Below, piece after piece: positions 1 to 12,799 of a DNA stretch of 64,000 nt (within the stretch, counting starts at the first letter, position 1; every line of letters begins with the position of its first letter). A program made the translations under genes and the position numbers. Below the pieces are notes generated by a model, which saw nothing but the letters and a program-made list of their open reading frames with translations, was not told where the DNA came from and did no database searches. The stretch is taken from contig NW_024882742.1 in the NCBI RefSeq assembly GCF_019059575.1, positions 62,001 to 126,000 of the forward strand, written 5' to 3'. This DNA comes from Amphibalanus amphitrite. Taxonomy: Eukaryota > Arthropoda > Thecostraca > Balanomorpha > Balanidae.

Positions 1-285
1 ATGGCAAAAATGACGTCACTCTGACGTCATTAGCGGCCAACCTATCATAGCCATTTGAAAAATTTTTGGTCACCATGTGCGCTAGCTGCTCCCGGGAGGG
101 TACTGAAAGTTTGGTGACGATCGGCGCAGCGGTTCTCGAGATATATCGAAAAAACTAAAGGGGGGCAAAAAATTGCCCCCCCCCCCCCCCACCGCCTGGA
201 AGGTTAACATGCTACGTTAAATTGAGTGTTCTCTTCCTGTCGTGTCTTCGCTGCGATACTAGCCAGGCTCCGTGTCTGTCTCCAG
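1..285. other. Non-coding left edge with two CRE-like palindromes and a G/C hairpin
   Basis: TGACGTCA occurs at 11-18 and again at 22-29. A 9-bp stem (GGGGGGCAA with TTGCCCCCC) is at about 160-180 and runs into a C tract. If copy 1 of the receptor is expressed, this is intronic or upstream of its next exon. No exon was found here. Confidence 0.4.
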
Positions 286-2022
286 GTTCGAGTCATTCAT
301 CGTGTCCGTGCTGGGGTGTCGTGCCGTGCCGGTGTTTCAAACGACAGCGGCGGCCGACCGCTGGCTACGGCTGGACACCAACTGCTCCCTCCAGTACAAC
401 ACCTCGCTGCTGATGCAGGTGGGTTGTACCATGGGCTGGGTTCAGCCTACCCTGGTGGACCGGTACTTCCTCAATCGAGTCGCTAAGTTTGGCTGTACAT
501 AGTTACCTGATCAGTCAACTGTCAGGTCGTGATCGCCTTGCAGATAAATCAAAGACAATGCTGTTACAAAGTTCGCTCCTAACCCATCCTCCACCTCTCT
601 CTCTCTCTCTCTCTCTAATTGTTTCTCAGTTCCCTACCCTATCAATACAATCTACCCTCATACGATCCTTACTCCTCGCATGTGACGTCTGTCCTTGTCC
701 GCTTCTGATTGGTGCCATGATGTGACGTGCATCTATGTGGGTGTTGCGTATGAGAGGCAGCCGCCGCCATGTACGCGGCCAGTGCCGCGCTGCCCATCGT
801 TCTGATTCTAATTCTGATTCCGGTTCTGTTCTCTGGCCTATCACTTGTTTCTTGGCCTTTTACACTTTTTTTGTCAATTCTGTTTTCGGAGGTGATTCAG
901 TACTAGCTCTTTGTTCTTTCATTTGGCCTTTGGCACTTTGACACTTGGCTTTGCTAACTATATTATGTTCAAGATCGACCGGCGGGTTATTTAAACGGAG
1001 TCAACGACACGAGGTCCAAACTAAGACCATCACGAGAAGATTTGTATTACAAATGTGGAAAAGCGAAACAATATTCACTGGCCTACAACAAAATCAGTTA
1101 AAATTTTTGCTCGGTAGATGTATTTTATTAACATGAACCGTCTTTTTGTCACCCCAAACTGTCAATAAGTGTTTAGTTCGGGTCGCAACCGAGCCCATCT
1201 AACCGCCGTCTCGCCGCCTCCCGCCTCCGTTCGCAGGTGCTGCCCGACACGTGGTTCTGCGCCGGCGGCACGGGCGGCTGCCGTGACCTGCGTGTCCACA
1301 TCGGTCCCCTGCAGCGGCTGCCGCCCAGCCAGCCGCCGCCGCTGCTGCGCGCCGCCGCGCTTCCCGGCTGGCTGACCGCCGGCCTGGCGCTCCTGGCACT
1401 CGTCACCGCCGCCGTGGCGGTCGCCACGCTGCTCTGGAGCCGGCGGCGGCACCGGCGCTACGTGGACCGCGCGGCGACCGCCGGCTGCTACTGCCTGACC
1501 GCCGGCGGCGGCCTGCCGGCCGCGCCGCGCGTGCTGCTGCTGCACCTGGCGCGCTCGGACGCCGAGCGGGCCGCCCTGCGCCAGCTGACGGCCGAGCTGC
1601 GACTCCGCGGCGCCTCTGTCGTCGACAGTGACGCGCCCGAGTGGCGGCGGGCGGCACGACGCGACGCCGCCGCGCTGGCGTCGGCCGTGGCGGCCGCCGA
1701 CCGCGTGCTGCTGCTGAGCTCGCCGGCGCTGGCGGCGGCCGTGGCGGCCGGCGGCGGCGGCGAGCCCGAGCGGCTGGTGGCGGCGGCGGCGCGCCAGCTG
1801 TCGGCCGGCCGGCTGACGGTCGACTATGGCCGGCTGTACCAGGCGCGGCTGGCCGCCGACGCGCCCACGTTGGACTCGCTGGTGCCCGGCGCCGCCTACA
1901 CGCTGCCCGAGCACCAGCGGGAGCTGGTGACCGCCCTGCTGGCCGGCACCAGCTGCACCAAAGGCGCCGCCGCCGACGCGGTGCTGCCTGCAGACATCAC
2001 CGTCGCCGAGCTGACTGTGTGA
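286..2022 (+). CDS. IL-17 receptor-like transmembrane receptor with SEFIR domain, copy 1 (5' partial)
   Basis: Two exons are visible, 286-418 and 1237-2022 (stop TGA). The first follows a TCCAG acceptor, enters in phase 2 and ends at CAG|GTGGGT. The second follows TTCGCAG. Exon 286-418 encodes 44 residues of ectodomain with two cysteines and an N-glycosylation-type NTS. Exon 1237-2022 encodes a short juxtamembrane part (LPDTWFCAG), a hydrophobic helix of about 25 residues followed by RRRHRR, then a SEFIR-like region beginning PRVLLLHLARSDAERAAL with a second core ADRVLLLSS and a final LPEHQRELVTALL. SEFIR domains of IL-17 receptors recruit Act1/CIKS-type adaptors. That role is family knowledge, not seen here. 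The upstream ectodomain exons and signal peptide lie left of the window. The closest relative in the window is the gene at 7889-11456. The SEFIR assignment rests on motif pattern and architecture only. Confidence 0.72.
419..1236 (+). other. Intron of IL-17R-like copy 1
   Basis: GTGGGT donor to TTCGCAG acceptor, 818 bp. It holds a short CT microsatellite near 596-617 and nothing else recognisable. Confidence 0.6.
1525..1950 (+). repeat. Inverted high-identity SEFIR segment, arm 1
   Basis: 426 bp matched, inverted and without gaps, to 7949-8374. I count about seven differences by eye, some of them silent. Identity drops abruptly at both borders although the surrounding exon is homologous at protein level. 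This is the pattern expected of gene conversion or a very recent local exchange. Confidence 0.85.
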
Positions 2023-5000
2023 GTTGAGCAAATCTTGGGTCTCACAGAGGCCAGTCATCGTAACTGGCCTGTACGCTACCGGTAGAGTATACCGGTATCT
2101 CATTTTGTCCCCCATGTGATGACGATGTGTTCGCTGCCAAGCATACTCGGCCAGCCACTGCGACATAGTGGACGATAACTTCTCATATGGTGTTGGAATC
2201 CTATTTAAGCTCTGCTAGACCTCATAAGCATTCTTAGAGAAACCTATCGTTCCTGTGGTAATAGCCAAGATTGCTTTACTACTTGTGGCCATGTAGCGGT
2301 AGTTTCCCTTGCTTGGTAGCGCAGTGCGTGTCATAATAGTGCGTTAGTTAGAGCAGCTACTTTTTCAGCTGACGATGGTTACTGCGTAAACTCACCCATG
2401 GTGGGGATACCGGAGAATCTCACGGCGAGTCGGCCGTCCGGTCCAAAGGTTGTGCAATTAGCAGGTCTCAGCTTCAGTGCCGCTGGCGTGCGGGGAAACC
2501 GAGCTGGCTACCAGTGGTTGCCGAACACGTCCGCTTCGATATTCTGCTCACTGATTGTGAGTGTGGCCCCAGGGTCGTCTCCGTCACAGGAGATTCAACT
2601 TGGACGGCCTAGCCGACCCAATTCTTGGCTGCACACGTTGGTAGTTGTGTTTTGAGGTTCAGTGACTTTTAGGTGGATTTAGGCAGGTTGTGTTGGAATG
2701 CCATTGGTACCCCTGCAGCTGAGTTGGGAGAGGTTAATCACTTGATGGCGAAGATAAGCGGCGACTCAAAGTTAGCTGTCGTTAGTTTGCGGCGTAAAAG
2801 ACATGTGCCGTATCGGGCTACACTGCGCGGCTGGGCGCCACTCCAACGGCCAGAAAACCAAACTGGCAGTGCAATGTATGGTGAATACCTTCCAGTTAAC
2901 CCACCATGCCACAGTAATGACAACAGGCTGACAGCGCATGACAGTGCATGCCATTTTCTGCTTGTAGAACCATGACATGATATCCGAGGGTTGCCTTTAA
3001 AGTGCCCGGTGTGGGGAGTAGACCTATCGCAACTTGTCCCTCTAGGTCAGTTATAGCCCTGCTTCCACTTGTAATTCTTGGTGATTGACTGCCGCAGGAC
3101 GGCCGCCCAGCTGTGGTGCCCTTTGGGGCATCTTGACGTTTGCTCACGGTGCGTTGTTTTATGATATTCGGCTAACCAAAGGTGCGTTGGGGTCTTTTTA
3201 TGTTCCAGCATTAGCTAGCATATTTTTATATAAGACATAATTTACTAACGTATTTTTAGTTCAGTTTTGAGTGTTGTCGGTGCATGCCGTGGTCTGTATG
3301 ACAGGGCTAGACGCTTCGGTACCCGACTTTAATGGCTAGTGTGGTACCTGAGCATTTGGTGATATCCATTCATGATTCATTTCCAAGCCAAATACGCCGT
3401 TATATTGGTCTCACTATTAAATCCATAGACATTACTGTGCAAAATCATGTTAAGATTAAGAACTTTTTTTTTTCTTATATACTGATCGTGATTTCGATAG
3501 ACATATTACACATACAGTTCAAATGATCAGCGGTGACCATGGAATGATTATGAGGTTGTCGCGATGAATCTCATGACTTCTCACGTGGTACCTGATTTAT
3601 CAGTTTCATTAAAATGACATTTCATCATGACATAATAATGACATTAAATCAAAAGGGGTGTTTGCTTTTATTGAGGTACGCCGGTGTGTCTTGAGCCATG
3701 ATATATGATCTTCAGTTGATATGTAAACTGTCAGTTAAATCAAAATATGTTGGACACCTGTGCCACATAAGTAACTATCCCTCAGTGGAGTCTGTGCTGT
3801 TTGTTCCTCTCGTGTTCACTCACGATGCAGTGTTGGGGTTGCATGGTGAACGCTGTTTCGCGCCCGGCTCTGAGCGTCGTCGACTTTGGCCTATCGTTCC
3901 GGTGCTTATCCAATGTTCTGTGTGTTCTGTTTGCTAACTACCTAACTCCAGTCTCACCACGCCGGCTGAGCCGACCCGCCCCGTTTAACTGCCGTGAAAA
4001 GTGATAGCTAAGCCAGAGACTGGGCAGATGACTGCTGCCACACTCTCCACTGCCCAGTCCATAGCTCATCTATCGGGTGATATAATTACCGGGGATACAT
4101 GAGCAGAGTAAATGCATATTACGAACGGATTACAGTTCTGAGCGAAAAGGGACATCATTTGTGATGCGTATTTACTTGTGCTTATCGACTGATGGACGTC
4201 TGTCCGCGTTGTGCCTGCGATTATGGTCAGTTCGCGATGTTTGTATGCCGTTATAGCTATCACATAATTACTCTGTGTGTCAGTTCTTCCTCTCTGTGCT
4301 GCCCGGTGTTTGTGACTTCCGCTTTGTCTGTTTATGTGCGATTACCGCCGCCTGCCAGTGTCTGTATGACCTCTCTCTGTGGCTGGATTGGTGTCGCCCT
4401 CTCGATTGGTGTCACCCTCCGGATTGGTGCCACTCTCTCCGAGGATGAACCGTGTTCTGTCTCCGGGACTGGGAGTGGGTCTCTCTCTCTCTCTCTCTCT
4501 CTCTCGTCCCTCTGTTGCCGGGATACTGTCCCTCCTCGGACTATATGTATTGTGGTCGTCTCTCGTTACTGGTCCTTAGACGTCCTTTTTCTGGTAGCTG
4601 AACCATGGTTATTCCTCTCCTAAATATGTAGACTGCTGTTTTTAGACTGCTAACCGTTTTTCGGGTTAATCGCGGTCGCGCACGCCGTTCCTCAGACGTG
4701 GCGTCTTGTTCTTGTTCGCCGTCTCGTCCCGCAGTGCTTTAATCTCGGGGAGACGGCGGCCTGTGCTATGCTCGTGTTGTTCTCACCGGTTCATATCGTA
4801 CGGAACGGCTCCTCTTGGTGATAGGCTCATATACTCAACTATAGGCGCCCGTTGGCACCCTAGGATGTGACCTGGTGGATGTTGTGTTTTTTCAACTATT
4901 GACAGTAGTGACCACCTGATTAGGTCTGGTCTCGGTCCTAGAAGGCGACAGGACCCCACAAATCAATGTTGCTCACGACGCTGCGGACAGTTGTCCAGCC

Positions 5001-7888
5001 GTCCGCCCAGTCACCACCTCGTGCCGTACGCTGATGTTCTGGGTTGTGCATTGGTGATGGTGTATTAGTGGTTAGTGTACCGTTCATGCTTCCTGACACG
5101 CTTTGTATGGCTCTCTGTAGACCGAACCGATTTTATAGGTGTTTATCCGGCATCACTCACTGCGACCCATTGTGCCTTGGTCTTCAATACATGTCTTTTT
5201 CGAACCCATTTCTCTGGATGTGATGTAGTTTGGTTTTAGACACTGTCTTTTGCATACACATTGAGCTGTGATACTAATCCAACGATGCTATGCGCGAAGG
5301 TCACTCAGGGATTTCACAATCTCTGACAGAGAGAGGGGAAAGCCACCGCATTTCTTCTGATCCACTGACGGCGACTCCCAAGACAGTGACGACACGCGGA
5401 TCGACTCTCGAATCGCGACTCGTAGCTACATCATGCATAAATGACATTCTGAATCGTGCGACCAGTTGATCCAGCGTGACTCGACTGCCGCGGTCGAACG
5501 GTGCAGGCAGATGAAAACTTGCCTGCTGTCCCTAGTCCCTTCCCATTGACGATTTTCTTTTGCAAAGTGCGAGACACAACATCAAAGCGAAAAAACATGT
5601 ATTGCTTACCAAAACATCTGCACATGACACGTCGCTAACGTGACTCTTTAACAATGAGGCACCGACTGTCTCCTTTCCACAGCCTAGCCCGGCGTCCTAA
5701 CCACCCCCGGCTCACAGCGATGGGAGACCCTGTGTGAGTGACCTCACAGCGCCGACAGACCACGGCCCACAGACCCTGTGCGCCACAGCACCACTGCATT
5801 CCGAAGTCACCGGGCCACAGCCAATACAGCATCGGCTCGGTTCGCCCACTAATGGGCAGAACAGCCTCGTTCATATCACCAGACCAGATCACTTCATTTC
5901 CACCCATCGCACGTTGCATGGCAGTTGTCACGCCCTGGCAAGATTCAATTAATCAGACCTGGATCCTATTATTGGAGTGTAATACTAACGGACCAAGCGC
6001 CCGCCGCCTTTACTTGTCTTCAGCAAACACAATTGGAGATATAGGTAACCGCAGGTTGGTTTGAAATAGGCATACGCAACATTTTGACGAAGCACTGAAA
6101 AAGTTCACGTACCATGGGCGCAGACCCTGTAATGATAGCTAAGGGGAAATTTACGTAGCGAGCTGAAATCGGCCGAGAATCAAGCGAATCACAGTCTCGT
6201 ACGATCGAGAGCAACATGTGACGTAAGCTCGTGAAACGTGAAATACGCTGGAACACGTGAGTAAAGCGGCACCCTACAAGTCCTGTGCAAAAGTAATAGC
6301 CAGTCTCGCACTGCACAGTGCACATGAAGCAGCTTACCACTATCGGTCATGCCCTAATAAAGCATTGTCGGTAACTATCGGTCCAATGCCACTGTAAAAC
6401 TAAGCTGAGCGTCACTATCGCAACGTGCTAACCACGGCCCAAGCGCGCTGATAAACATTACGGCGCCAACTACGAGCTAATGCATGTGACCAGTTTACAA
6501 TATAAACAATAATCCGGTGTGCGGCACACACAGCACAGCCCCGCGGAAGCTCCAGTAAAAACACACCATCTCGGTGTCACACGGTGCGGGACACAGTACC
6601 TCGCGGGGATCCCCCGTATGTAGCGTCACGACCCGGCGGCGGCCGAGCATCCCGCCATTCTGCCGGCCAAGACCCGTCAGTGTGCCGCCTCTAAGGCAAA
6701 TCAGGTCACTCAAAGTTCACATACACAAGGCATTACATGCAAAAGCGCGCACACTGCTATCGCTAATCACGTAGGCAGGAGCCTTCGAATCAAGAGCAGC
6801 GCCACATATTGGGTACGTAACGCCTGTCGTTAGCACCCGCAATAAAAAAACACTATCAAACAGTATACAAATAGCCATCCTGCGTCACATGACCCGTGTC
6901 AGTATGCAAAATGCACCAACGCGTCAGTGCTAGTAGGCAAACTTGACTGTAAGAAGACACATCAGGGACGCGACCTCGCAATAACTACGGGGACTTACGC
7001 TAAAAAGGGCCAAAGCAGACTTACGCTAAGGGAGCAAACATGGGAGGCAGAAGGCTAAAACGTGTTCAATGTTCATACATAGCGTCCAGTTTGTTTGCCT
7101 GTTACATTGACATTCAGTGTCTCTAACACTTGGCGGTGTAACAGTCGAAAGCGCGGTGACATTGATATGGATCTGTATCAGATCTTAACGGTGGGTAAAT
7201 GACAGATCTCTTGCGAGTAATAACTAATAACGCGCGCGCACTGAGCATTGGCTGCTCGCTACTCTATATTTGTATGTGTGGCATCGCATACAGTATACAC
7301 GCTAAAATGACTACATGTGCGGCGCACAATATCCGTTACAAATACCATGAAAGCGCACAGTTCTCAGGTATGCCCATGTGTCCCATTGGATAAGGCACTG
7401 ACTCACGTAGTTATCCGGGACGTAGAGAGACGTCAATCGGTCTGAGCAGACACCTAACCGAAGAGTCGGGTAAGTTCGTCCGTCGTCGCCAATCTCGTAG
7501 GTCCGTTGCTACAGGCAACGACGTACGGCGCCCCTTCCTTCCATGTGAGCAAGTTCCGAAAGCAGTGTCACACAATAACGACATTCACATCGGGGAAAAA
7601 ACAAATTTCACGTTTATCTCATCTGTTGAAGCTATTGTTCTTTTTTCAGTTTCATTAGGGCGCACCAAGCCGGCTCTACAGGGTAGCCGCGAGCCTAACC
7701 TGTTGGATATCGTAACTTACAGCGATGAAGCTCTTATACTTGTACAGCGTTGTAGCTACTTACCGGTCACCGAGAGCTAACAGTTGTCAGATCCCTCCGT
7801 AACCATGGTCCAGAGACGTGTGGATGCCGGTCTACGTACGTTCGTTCCTCAGTCCTCAGCGGAGGACGTGTGATAGTCGCAGGCGCGC
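2023..7888. other. Intergenic region between the two convergent receptor genes
   Basis: About 5.9 kb between the two stop codons. Only short, AT/GC-mixed open frames without splice or homology support are seen, plus a (CT)n run at about 4481-4505. It presumably holds both 3' UTRs. No convincing AATAAA near either stop codon was picked out. Confidence 0.5.
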
Positions 7889-10800
7889 CTAGTTGGAGGT
7901 GAGTATAGTATCGGTTGCGGCACTGTCGGAGGCGGGTTTGGTGCGGTTGGTGCCGGCCAGCAGGGCGGTCACCAGCTCCCGCTGGTGCTCGGGCAGCGTG
8001 TAGGCGGCGCCGGGCACCAGCGAGTCCAACGTGGGCGCGTCGGCGGCCAGCCGCGCCTGGTACAGTCGGCCGTAGTCGACCGTCAGCCGGCCGGCCGACA
8101 CTTGGCGCGCCGCCGCCGCCACCAGCCGCTCGGGCTCGCCGCCGCCGCCGGCCGCCACGGCCGCCGCCAGCGCCGACGAGCTCAGCAGCAGCACGCGGTC
8201 GGCGGCCGCCACGGCCGACGCCAGCGCGGCGGCGTCGCGTCGCGCCGCCCGCCGCCACTCGGGCGCGTCACTGTCGACGACAGAGGCGCCGCGGAGCCGC
8301 AGCTCGGCCGTCAGCTGGCGCAGGGCGGCCCGCTCGGCGTCCGAGCGCGCCAGGTGCAGCAGCAGCACGCGCGGTCCACTCAGCTCGAGGCCGAAGCCGC
8401 CGTTCTCCTGTGATGTGGCCATGAAGCCGCCGAGTGCGCGCCGGTGTTTGCGCCGCAGAAAGAGGAGGCCGGCGGCGACGGCGAGCAGCGTGGCGAGGGC
8501 CAGCAGCGGCAGGCCCACAGTCAGAAGGGTGGACGGGCCCGCCGAGCGCACTGACAGAGGCGGCGTCGGCGGCGGCAGGCGGCCCAAGGCCCGCGCGTCA
8601 ATCGTCACCTTGGCGTTGCGGCAGTTGGGCGAGAAGTTGCAGAACCTGGTGCCTGGCTCCACCTGTGGTAAAAAGAGCATATTTTCCATGAAAAAGTCAC
8701 TGGGTCACCGTGGGAAGCGAAAGCAGCGAAGTAAAGAAAGTGAATGCTCTTTTAAAGTGAAAGCGCTGGTCAACGAGCCATTGCTGAGGAAGGCGATATC
8801 GTTGACGGATAATGAAGTATAAGTACATTTGCATTATTACGGAGCGAGCGAAGCGAGCGTAGTCTTTCCTTAGATTAACGGAAATTTCTGAGTATGAGCG
8901 GCCGGCCGGCCGGCCGTGCGGACGCTTTTGCGAGGCTTATATCTCAGCAACCACTTGACCGATTTACACGCGGTAATTTTTGTAGGGTAGCTTCATTCCT
9001 TCTACCAAGTATTGGACTATTCCCGATGCACGTGGGTGACCCCTTATGCACGTGCCACGTGCAAAACGAAGAGGTGTCAGTTTTGTAATTGTTGCAATAC
9101 TTCGGTAACTACTTGGCCGATTGCGCTGAAAATTGGCATGTAGGTAGGCACCTACTAGGCACTGCATATCCATGTGCCAGAGTTGGGGTGCTGCTGCACG
9201 TGCGCACGTGCAGGGGTCGTTTCCAGATCTCGAGAACGGCTGGACCGATGGCGCTCAGATTTGGTACACGGTTAGGGACCAGTTAGTAGGGTGCCGTGCA
9301 TAAGTCAGTTGGGACCCATTTTGCACGTGCGCACGTGCAGGGTGCCGCTTCCAGATCTCGAGAACGGCTGGGCCGATCGTGCTCAAATTTGGCACATCGC
9401 TAGAGACCAGTTAGTAAGGTGCCGTGCACAATTCAGTTGGAGGTACCCCCTCGAAATTTCGCACGTGCAAGGCCCACCCTCTCGCTCGCTCCGTTAGTCG
9501 CCCCAAAAGGCGTTATACTATAATACTGGTACACCAGTATAATACTGGTGCTACACCAAACACTTCATTTGTATTGTTCATGTCCTATGGTGGGCACTTA
9601 ACCATTAACCCTCGCATTCGTAGGGGAGGAGGCATCGAATGGTCCCCTTCTTTTTATCCAGAATTATTAACGGACTTCCGCACCGGTAACCATACAATGA
9701 CACCTACTAAGAGTGGGCGTGCATAAGTCAGACCCGGGTCAGAGTACCATTAAGAGGAACACCCTAGCCAAGGCACCTACCCACACAGTGATGTTCCGGT
9801 TATCAGTGAGCGTGCAGTCCTCGTGCAGAAAGTACGGCTCGTCAGCAGGCACTTCTCGCCGGGTTATTTTCCTGTCCGGCGCACCTTGCCGGGCTATCTT
9901 CGTGTCGGGCGGACAGCCATCGTGTTCGATGAGTAGTCGAGGGAATCTGCCGCCGAAACATAATAATAACGACTCAGTTAGCGGGGATGGTATGTCCAGT
10001 CGAAAGCTCAGTCAATGAACTCTTGGAAGTTGGAAGCATGCATTGTTTCATTTACTTTTGTCGCTTCACTGTACGACTGTACACCAGCGAGACATACAAT
10101 CGATTCCGTTCAAGGCCGCAGGCGAGGTTCTGCTAATACACGTTGCACACAACTAACCAGTGCCGCACAAGTGTGCCGCTTCCCCTCCCCTAGTTCGGTC
10201 GTGGGGACGGAAGCACTGCGGACAGCCGCCACCGGTCCGGCGCTACCGCCACCGCCACCAGGCGTCCGGCGCCTACGATCCGGTGAGCGGCCTATCGCAA
10301 ATCCGGTCTGCGCAACTACACACTTAAACAGGTCCCACTTGAATGTGGGTCCAAACGATTGTTTTGCTCCTTTTGTGTTTTGATGGTCTTTGTAATATGT
10401 GTCTCAAAAACTAAATTTGGAGTGGCATAACTCATAAGCCCTTTATGACACACGACCGCATACAAATGAAAGTTATCTCTGTCACTCTGGTTACAACTTG
10501 CAACCATGTGAAATGTACGGAAAGATCCATCCGTACCGACTTGAACCAAAATTTCAAATTCACTTGTATTAAGTCAACGTTACCATGGTTTATTTTTCTA
10601 TGTAAAAATTTAGTCCGAAATCTTTGGAAAGAAGGATTCACAAGGACAGAGACCCTGCTAAGCGAAGCTTGTTGCGCTGACCCTGCCCTATACCCTCCGA
10701 TCGCGCAATTCCGGTTCTATGACAGAATTTGGAATCCAAAGTTAAACGTGCGCACATAGGTAGCCGCGCACGGCCGGTCCCCTCACTGTTCCGGACTCAC

Positions 10801-11456
10801 CCTGTCCCGGTTCCTATATCCTATATTTCTATATTCCTACATATATCGGACACATCATGACCAATGGCATCAAAACCACCCTGTCCCATCCAATTCCACA
10901 CAGTGTGTCGCACTCACCGCAGCTTTCCCTGACGTACGACCACAGAGACGGCCGGGCCGTCTGCCGCGTCGCCGATGCGCTCTGCGTACACTCGAGTGTC
11001 ATTCTTCCACGCCCGCAGGTCGTCCCCGACCTTGTGGTACTTTGCGCAGTACCTGGGCCGGAGAGTGCACCACATATTGGAGCCGCACGGGCAGGCGATT
11101 CGCGCGCAGTAGTTGTTCAGCGGTAGGCGCTCCGGTGCCGTTGAGAGGACGGCCAGCTCGCCGCCGCCGCTGGCGTTGCTGGCGGGCGGTGCCACGGAGA
11201 GCGGGATGCAGAAGCCGCTGTCGGACATATCCTCCGTATCCAGCTCGACAAACGGCTGCTGCTCCAACAGCCCCGGCTCGGCCGTCGCCGTGATGACCAC
11301 GCCGTCGCTCTCAGTACGGAACTGGAACGTCGGGTCCCTGAAGGTCGCGCTTCCATCATCTGCACTGGAGCCGACAAGGCCGACATACCAGCTTTCGGGT
11401 GATGGTAGTAGAAAAAGTGCAAGGAAGATGGGTGATAATGTCATTCTTGGTTGCAT
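7889..11456 (-). CDS. IL-17 receptor-like transmembrane receptor with SEFIR domain, copy 2 (complete, 3 exons)
   Basis: Exons in coding order are 11456-10918, 9946-9781 and 8662-7889 (stop TAG), giving 492 aa. All junctions fit: CTGCG|GTGAGT into GGCAG|A (phase 2), and TGTGG|GTAGGT into CCACAG|GTG (phase 0). Exon 1 starts with a Met followed by a hydrophobic signal-like stretch (LSPIFLALFLLP). It contains a cysteine cluster near residue 130 (YCARIACPCG and CTLRPRYC). Exon 2 aligns with exon 286-418 of copy 1 (RFPRLLIEHDGC against RFESFIVSVLGC), including the conserved phase. Exon 3 carries a TM helix followed by RRKHRR and the SEFIR region, with a tail unlike that of copy 1. Shared exon phases and the TM-SEFIR layout make the two genes clear paralogues. 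The exact receptor subtype cannot be assigned. The start Met is the first good one in the open exon, and an upstream exon cannot be excluded. Confidence 0.72.
7949..8374 (-). repeat. Inverted high-identity SEFIR segment, arm 2
   Basis: Partner of 1525-1950. Only two amino-acid changes are seen in the tract (SSPAL to SSSAL and RQLS to RQVS), while the transmembrane part upstream and the C-terminal tail downstream differ strongly. Confidence 0.85.
8943..9440. repeat. Degenerate tandem repeat, about 128-bp unit, four copies
   Basis: A core of the type CTCGAGAACGGCTGGACCGA followed by GCTCAGATTTGGTAC recurs at about 8943, 9100, 9229 and 9357, giving spacings of 157, 129 and 128. The last copies are most alike and each is preceded by the palindrome GCACGTGCGCACGTGC. 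The array lies in intron 2 of receptor copy 2. Confidence 0.7.
10606..10797 (-). mobile_element. SINE-like repeat, 5'-truncated copy A
   Basis: Read on the minus strand, this shares its body with 17293-17642 and 18474-18690. Shared landmarks are GGGGACCGGCCG, a GTGCGCACGTTTAAC box, TTCTG(C/T)CATAGA, GGAGGGTA, GCTTAGC and CCTTGTGAAT, ending in GGACTAAA and an A/T-rich tail. No tRNA-like head is visible at this copy. Confidence 0.7.
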
Positions 11457-12709
11457 GTTTTCAGATGAGCAGCAGCTTCCTTATGCCTTCATTTCTGAGC
11501 CCTGCAACAACAAAAAATGGATGCCTAGAACAGAATCTTTTGGTTGTGCTACTACATGTGCGAATGGTTGACCATTTCCTGGTTCAAATTAATAACTGCA
11601 TGCTGATTGGCTGACCATTGGCCTCTGCCACAACTCACAAGCGGCTGCATTCCTGCTGGCATTCTTCCATAACAGAATACATTCCTGTGTAAGGGAATGA
11701 TTTCAGAATGAGAAATGGAAATCTTTGCCTGGGGCGATCGTTAGATAATAAAAAGCAAGTGATTTGTGCTAGTCTCAGCTTGTATGTAACTGTTATTTCA
11801 GCTCAAACCCCATGTTCAAAGTGGTATTTTTCCTTTGACAATAGGTATTTGTGTCATAAGCTGACACCACCTGGGACAGGGCCACAGCCTGTCACACCAC
11901 CTTTGGAACTTGAAATATACACAGCAGAAGTGATGCCTGCATAACAACTGCTGTTCAGCTCGGGGCACATCATTGAACCAACATTGAACATTCAGCATTG
12001 AGGATGGACAGCTCAAACTTTGGCTTCAGCTACCTTTTGCAATTAGCACTCTCTAAAAACTGTAGGTAAGGCGATACTTCAGTTTTTTTTTCATTTAAAG
12101 TAGCACAATTTTAAGGTAGTAATTCGTCAAATAAAAACATGAAAGGAAAAAACATCCTTCCTTGGAAGGTGCCTATAGCCGTATTGGTATAGGTAAGGCT
12201 GGCGTAGACGTCAATGTGGGTACGGGGACCCACAGTTGCTACTGTACAGCGACCCTGAGTAAATTGTCTCAGCACCCTCACAGGGAACAACAATCTGCTG
12301 TCAGAAGGCAAGTACAGAAGACCTCAGCTATTCTTGTACAGGGACCGGCAGTCGATGTCAATGTTATCGGTTGTTACTGGGCAGGACAGACGGCTAGAGT
12401 TGGGGCTCGTGTACAGTAGCAACTGCAGGTCCCCGACCCCGTACATGTTTTATAAAGGCAAGAAACTGCAATGGTGAAGGTTGTAGTAGGCTCAGGTTGT
12501 TTGCAGGTTGAAGGTTAGGTTAGATAAAAAAAATTCTATGACACCATTTAGGGCAAATTTAGTCAAGAAAAATGGTCTACGTTCACCATCTTGTTGAATG
12601 TTGACCTGACATGTAAAATCACAAAACTTTTACCTCAGCTTCAGGGTGAGGGGGCAAGAACAGAGCAGAGGGTGGTAGCTGGGTGGTAGCACAGTGTATA
12701 TAAATAGGT
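11457..12709. other. Non-coding stretch upstream of receptor copy 2
   Basis: Promoter side of the minus-strand receptor gene. Apart from the foldback at 12220-12445 no gene or RNA was recognised. Confidence 0.4.
12220..12445. repeat. Foldback (inverted-repeat) element with about 30-bp arms
   Basis: The left arm 12220-12248 (GTACGGGGACC, then CAGTTGCTACTGTACA) recurs inverted at about 12410-12445 with small indels. The spacer is about 160 bp. No target-site duplication was identified. Confidence 0.45.
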
Positions 12710-12799
12710 CAGTTGGGCAAACTAGGCGGCGGGAATCAAAATATGGAGGCATCAAAATATTGATTCTAGTGGGCGGAGCTTTGACCATATATGGGCATA
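12710..12799 (+). repeat. 90-bp perfect inverted repeat, left arm
   Basis: Identical over 90 bp, by eye, to the reverse complement of 16593-16682. It contains several AATCAAAATATTGATT-type palindromic pieces and GTGGGCGGAGC. The two arms enclose about 3.8 kb. Confidence 0.85.

Noticed and set aside
1162-2166. 334-aa minus-strand frame across the receptor exon
   Set aside because: It is the GC-rich antisense shadow of the SEFIR exon. Arg/Gly/Gln-rich composition with no splice or homology support.
2398-2655. 85-aa plus-strand frame after the first receptor
   Set aside because: No homology, splice or codon pattern support; probably chance or 3' UTR.
7915-8424. Plus-strand frames of 142-169 aa opposite the second SEFIR exon
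   Set aside because: Antisense shadows with the same low-complexity composition. The minus-strand receptor reading explains the sequence.
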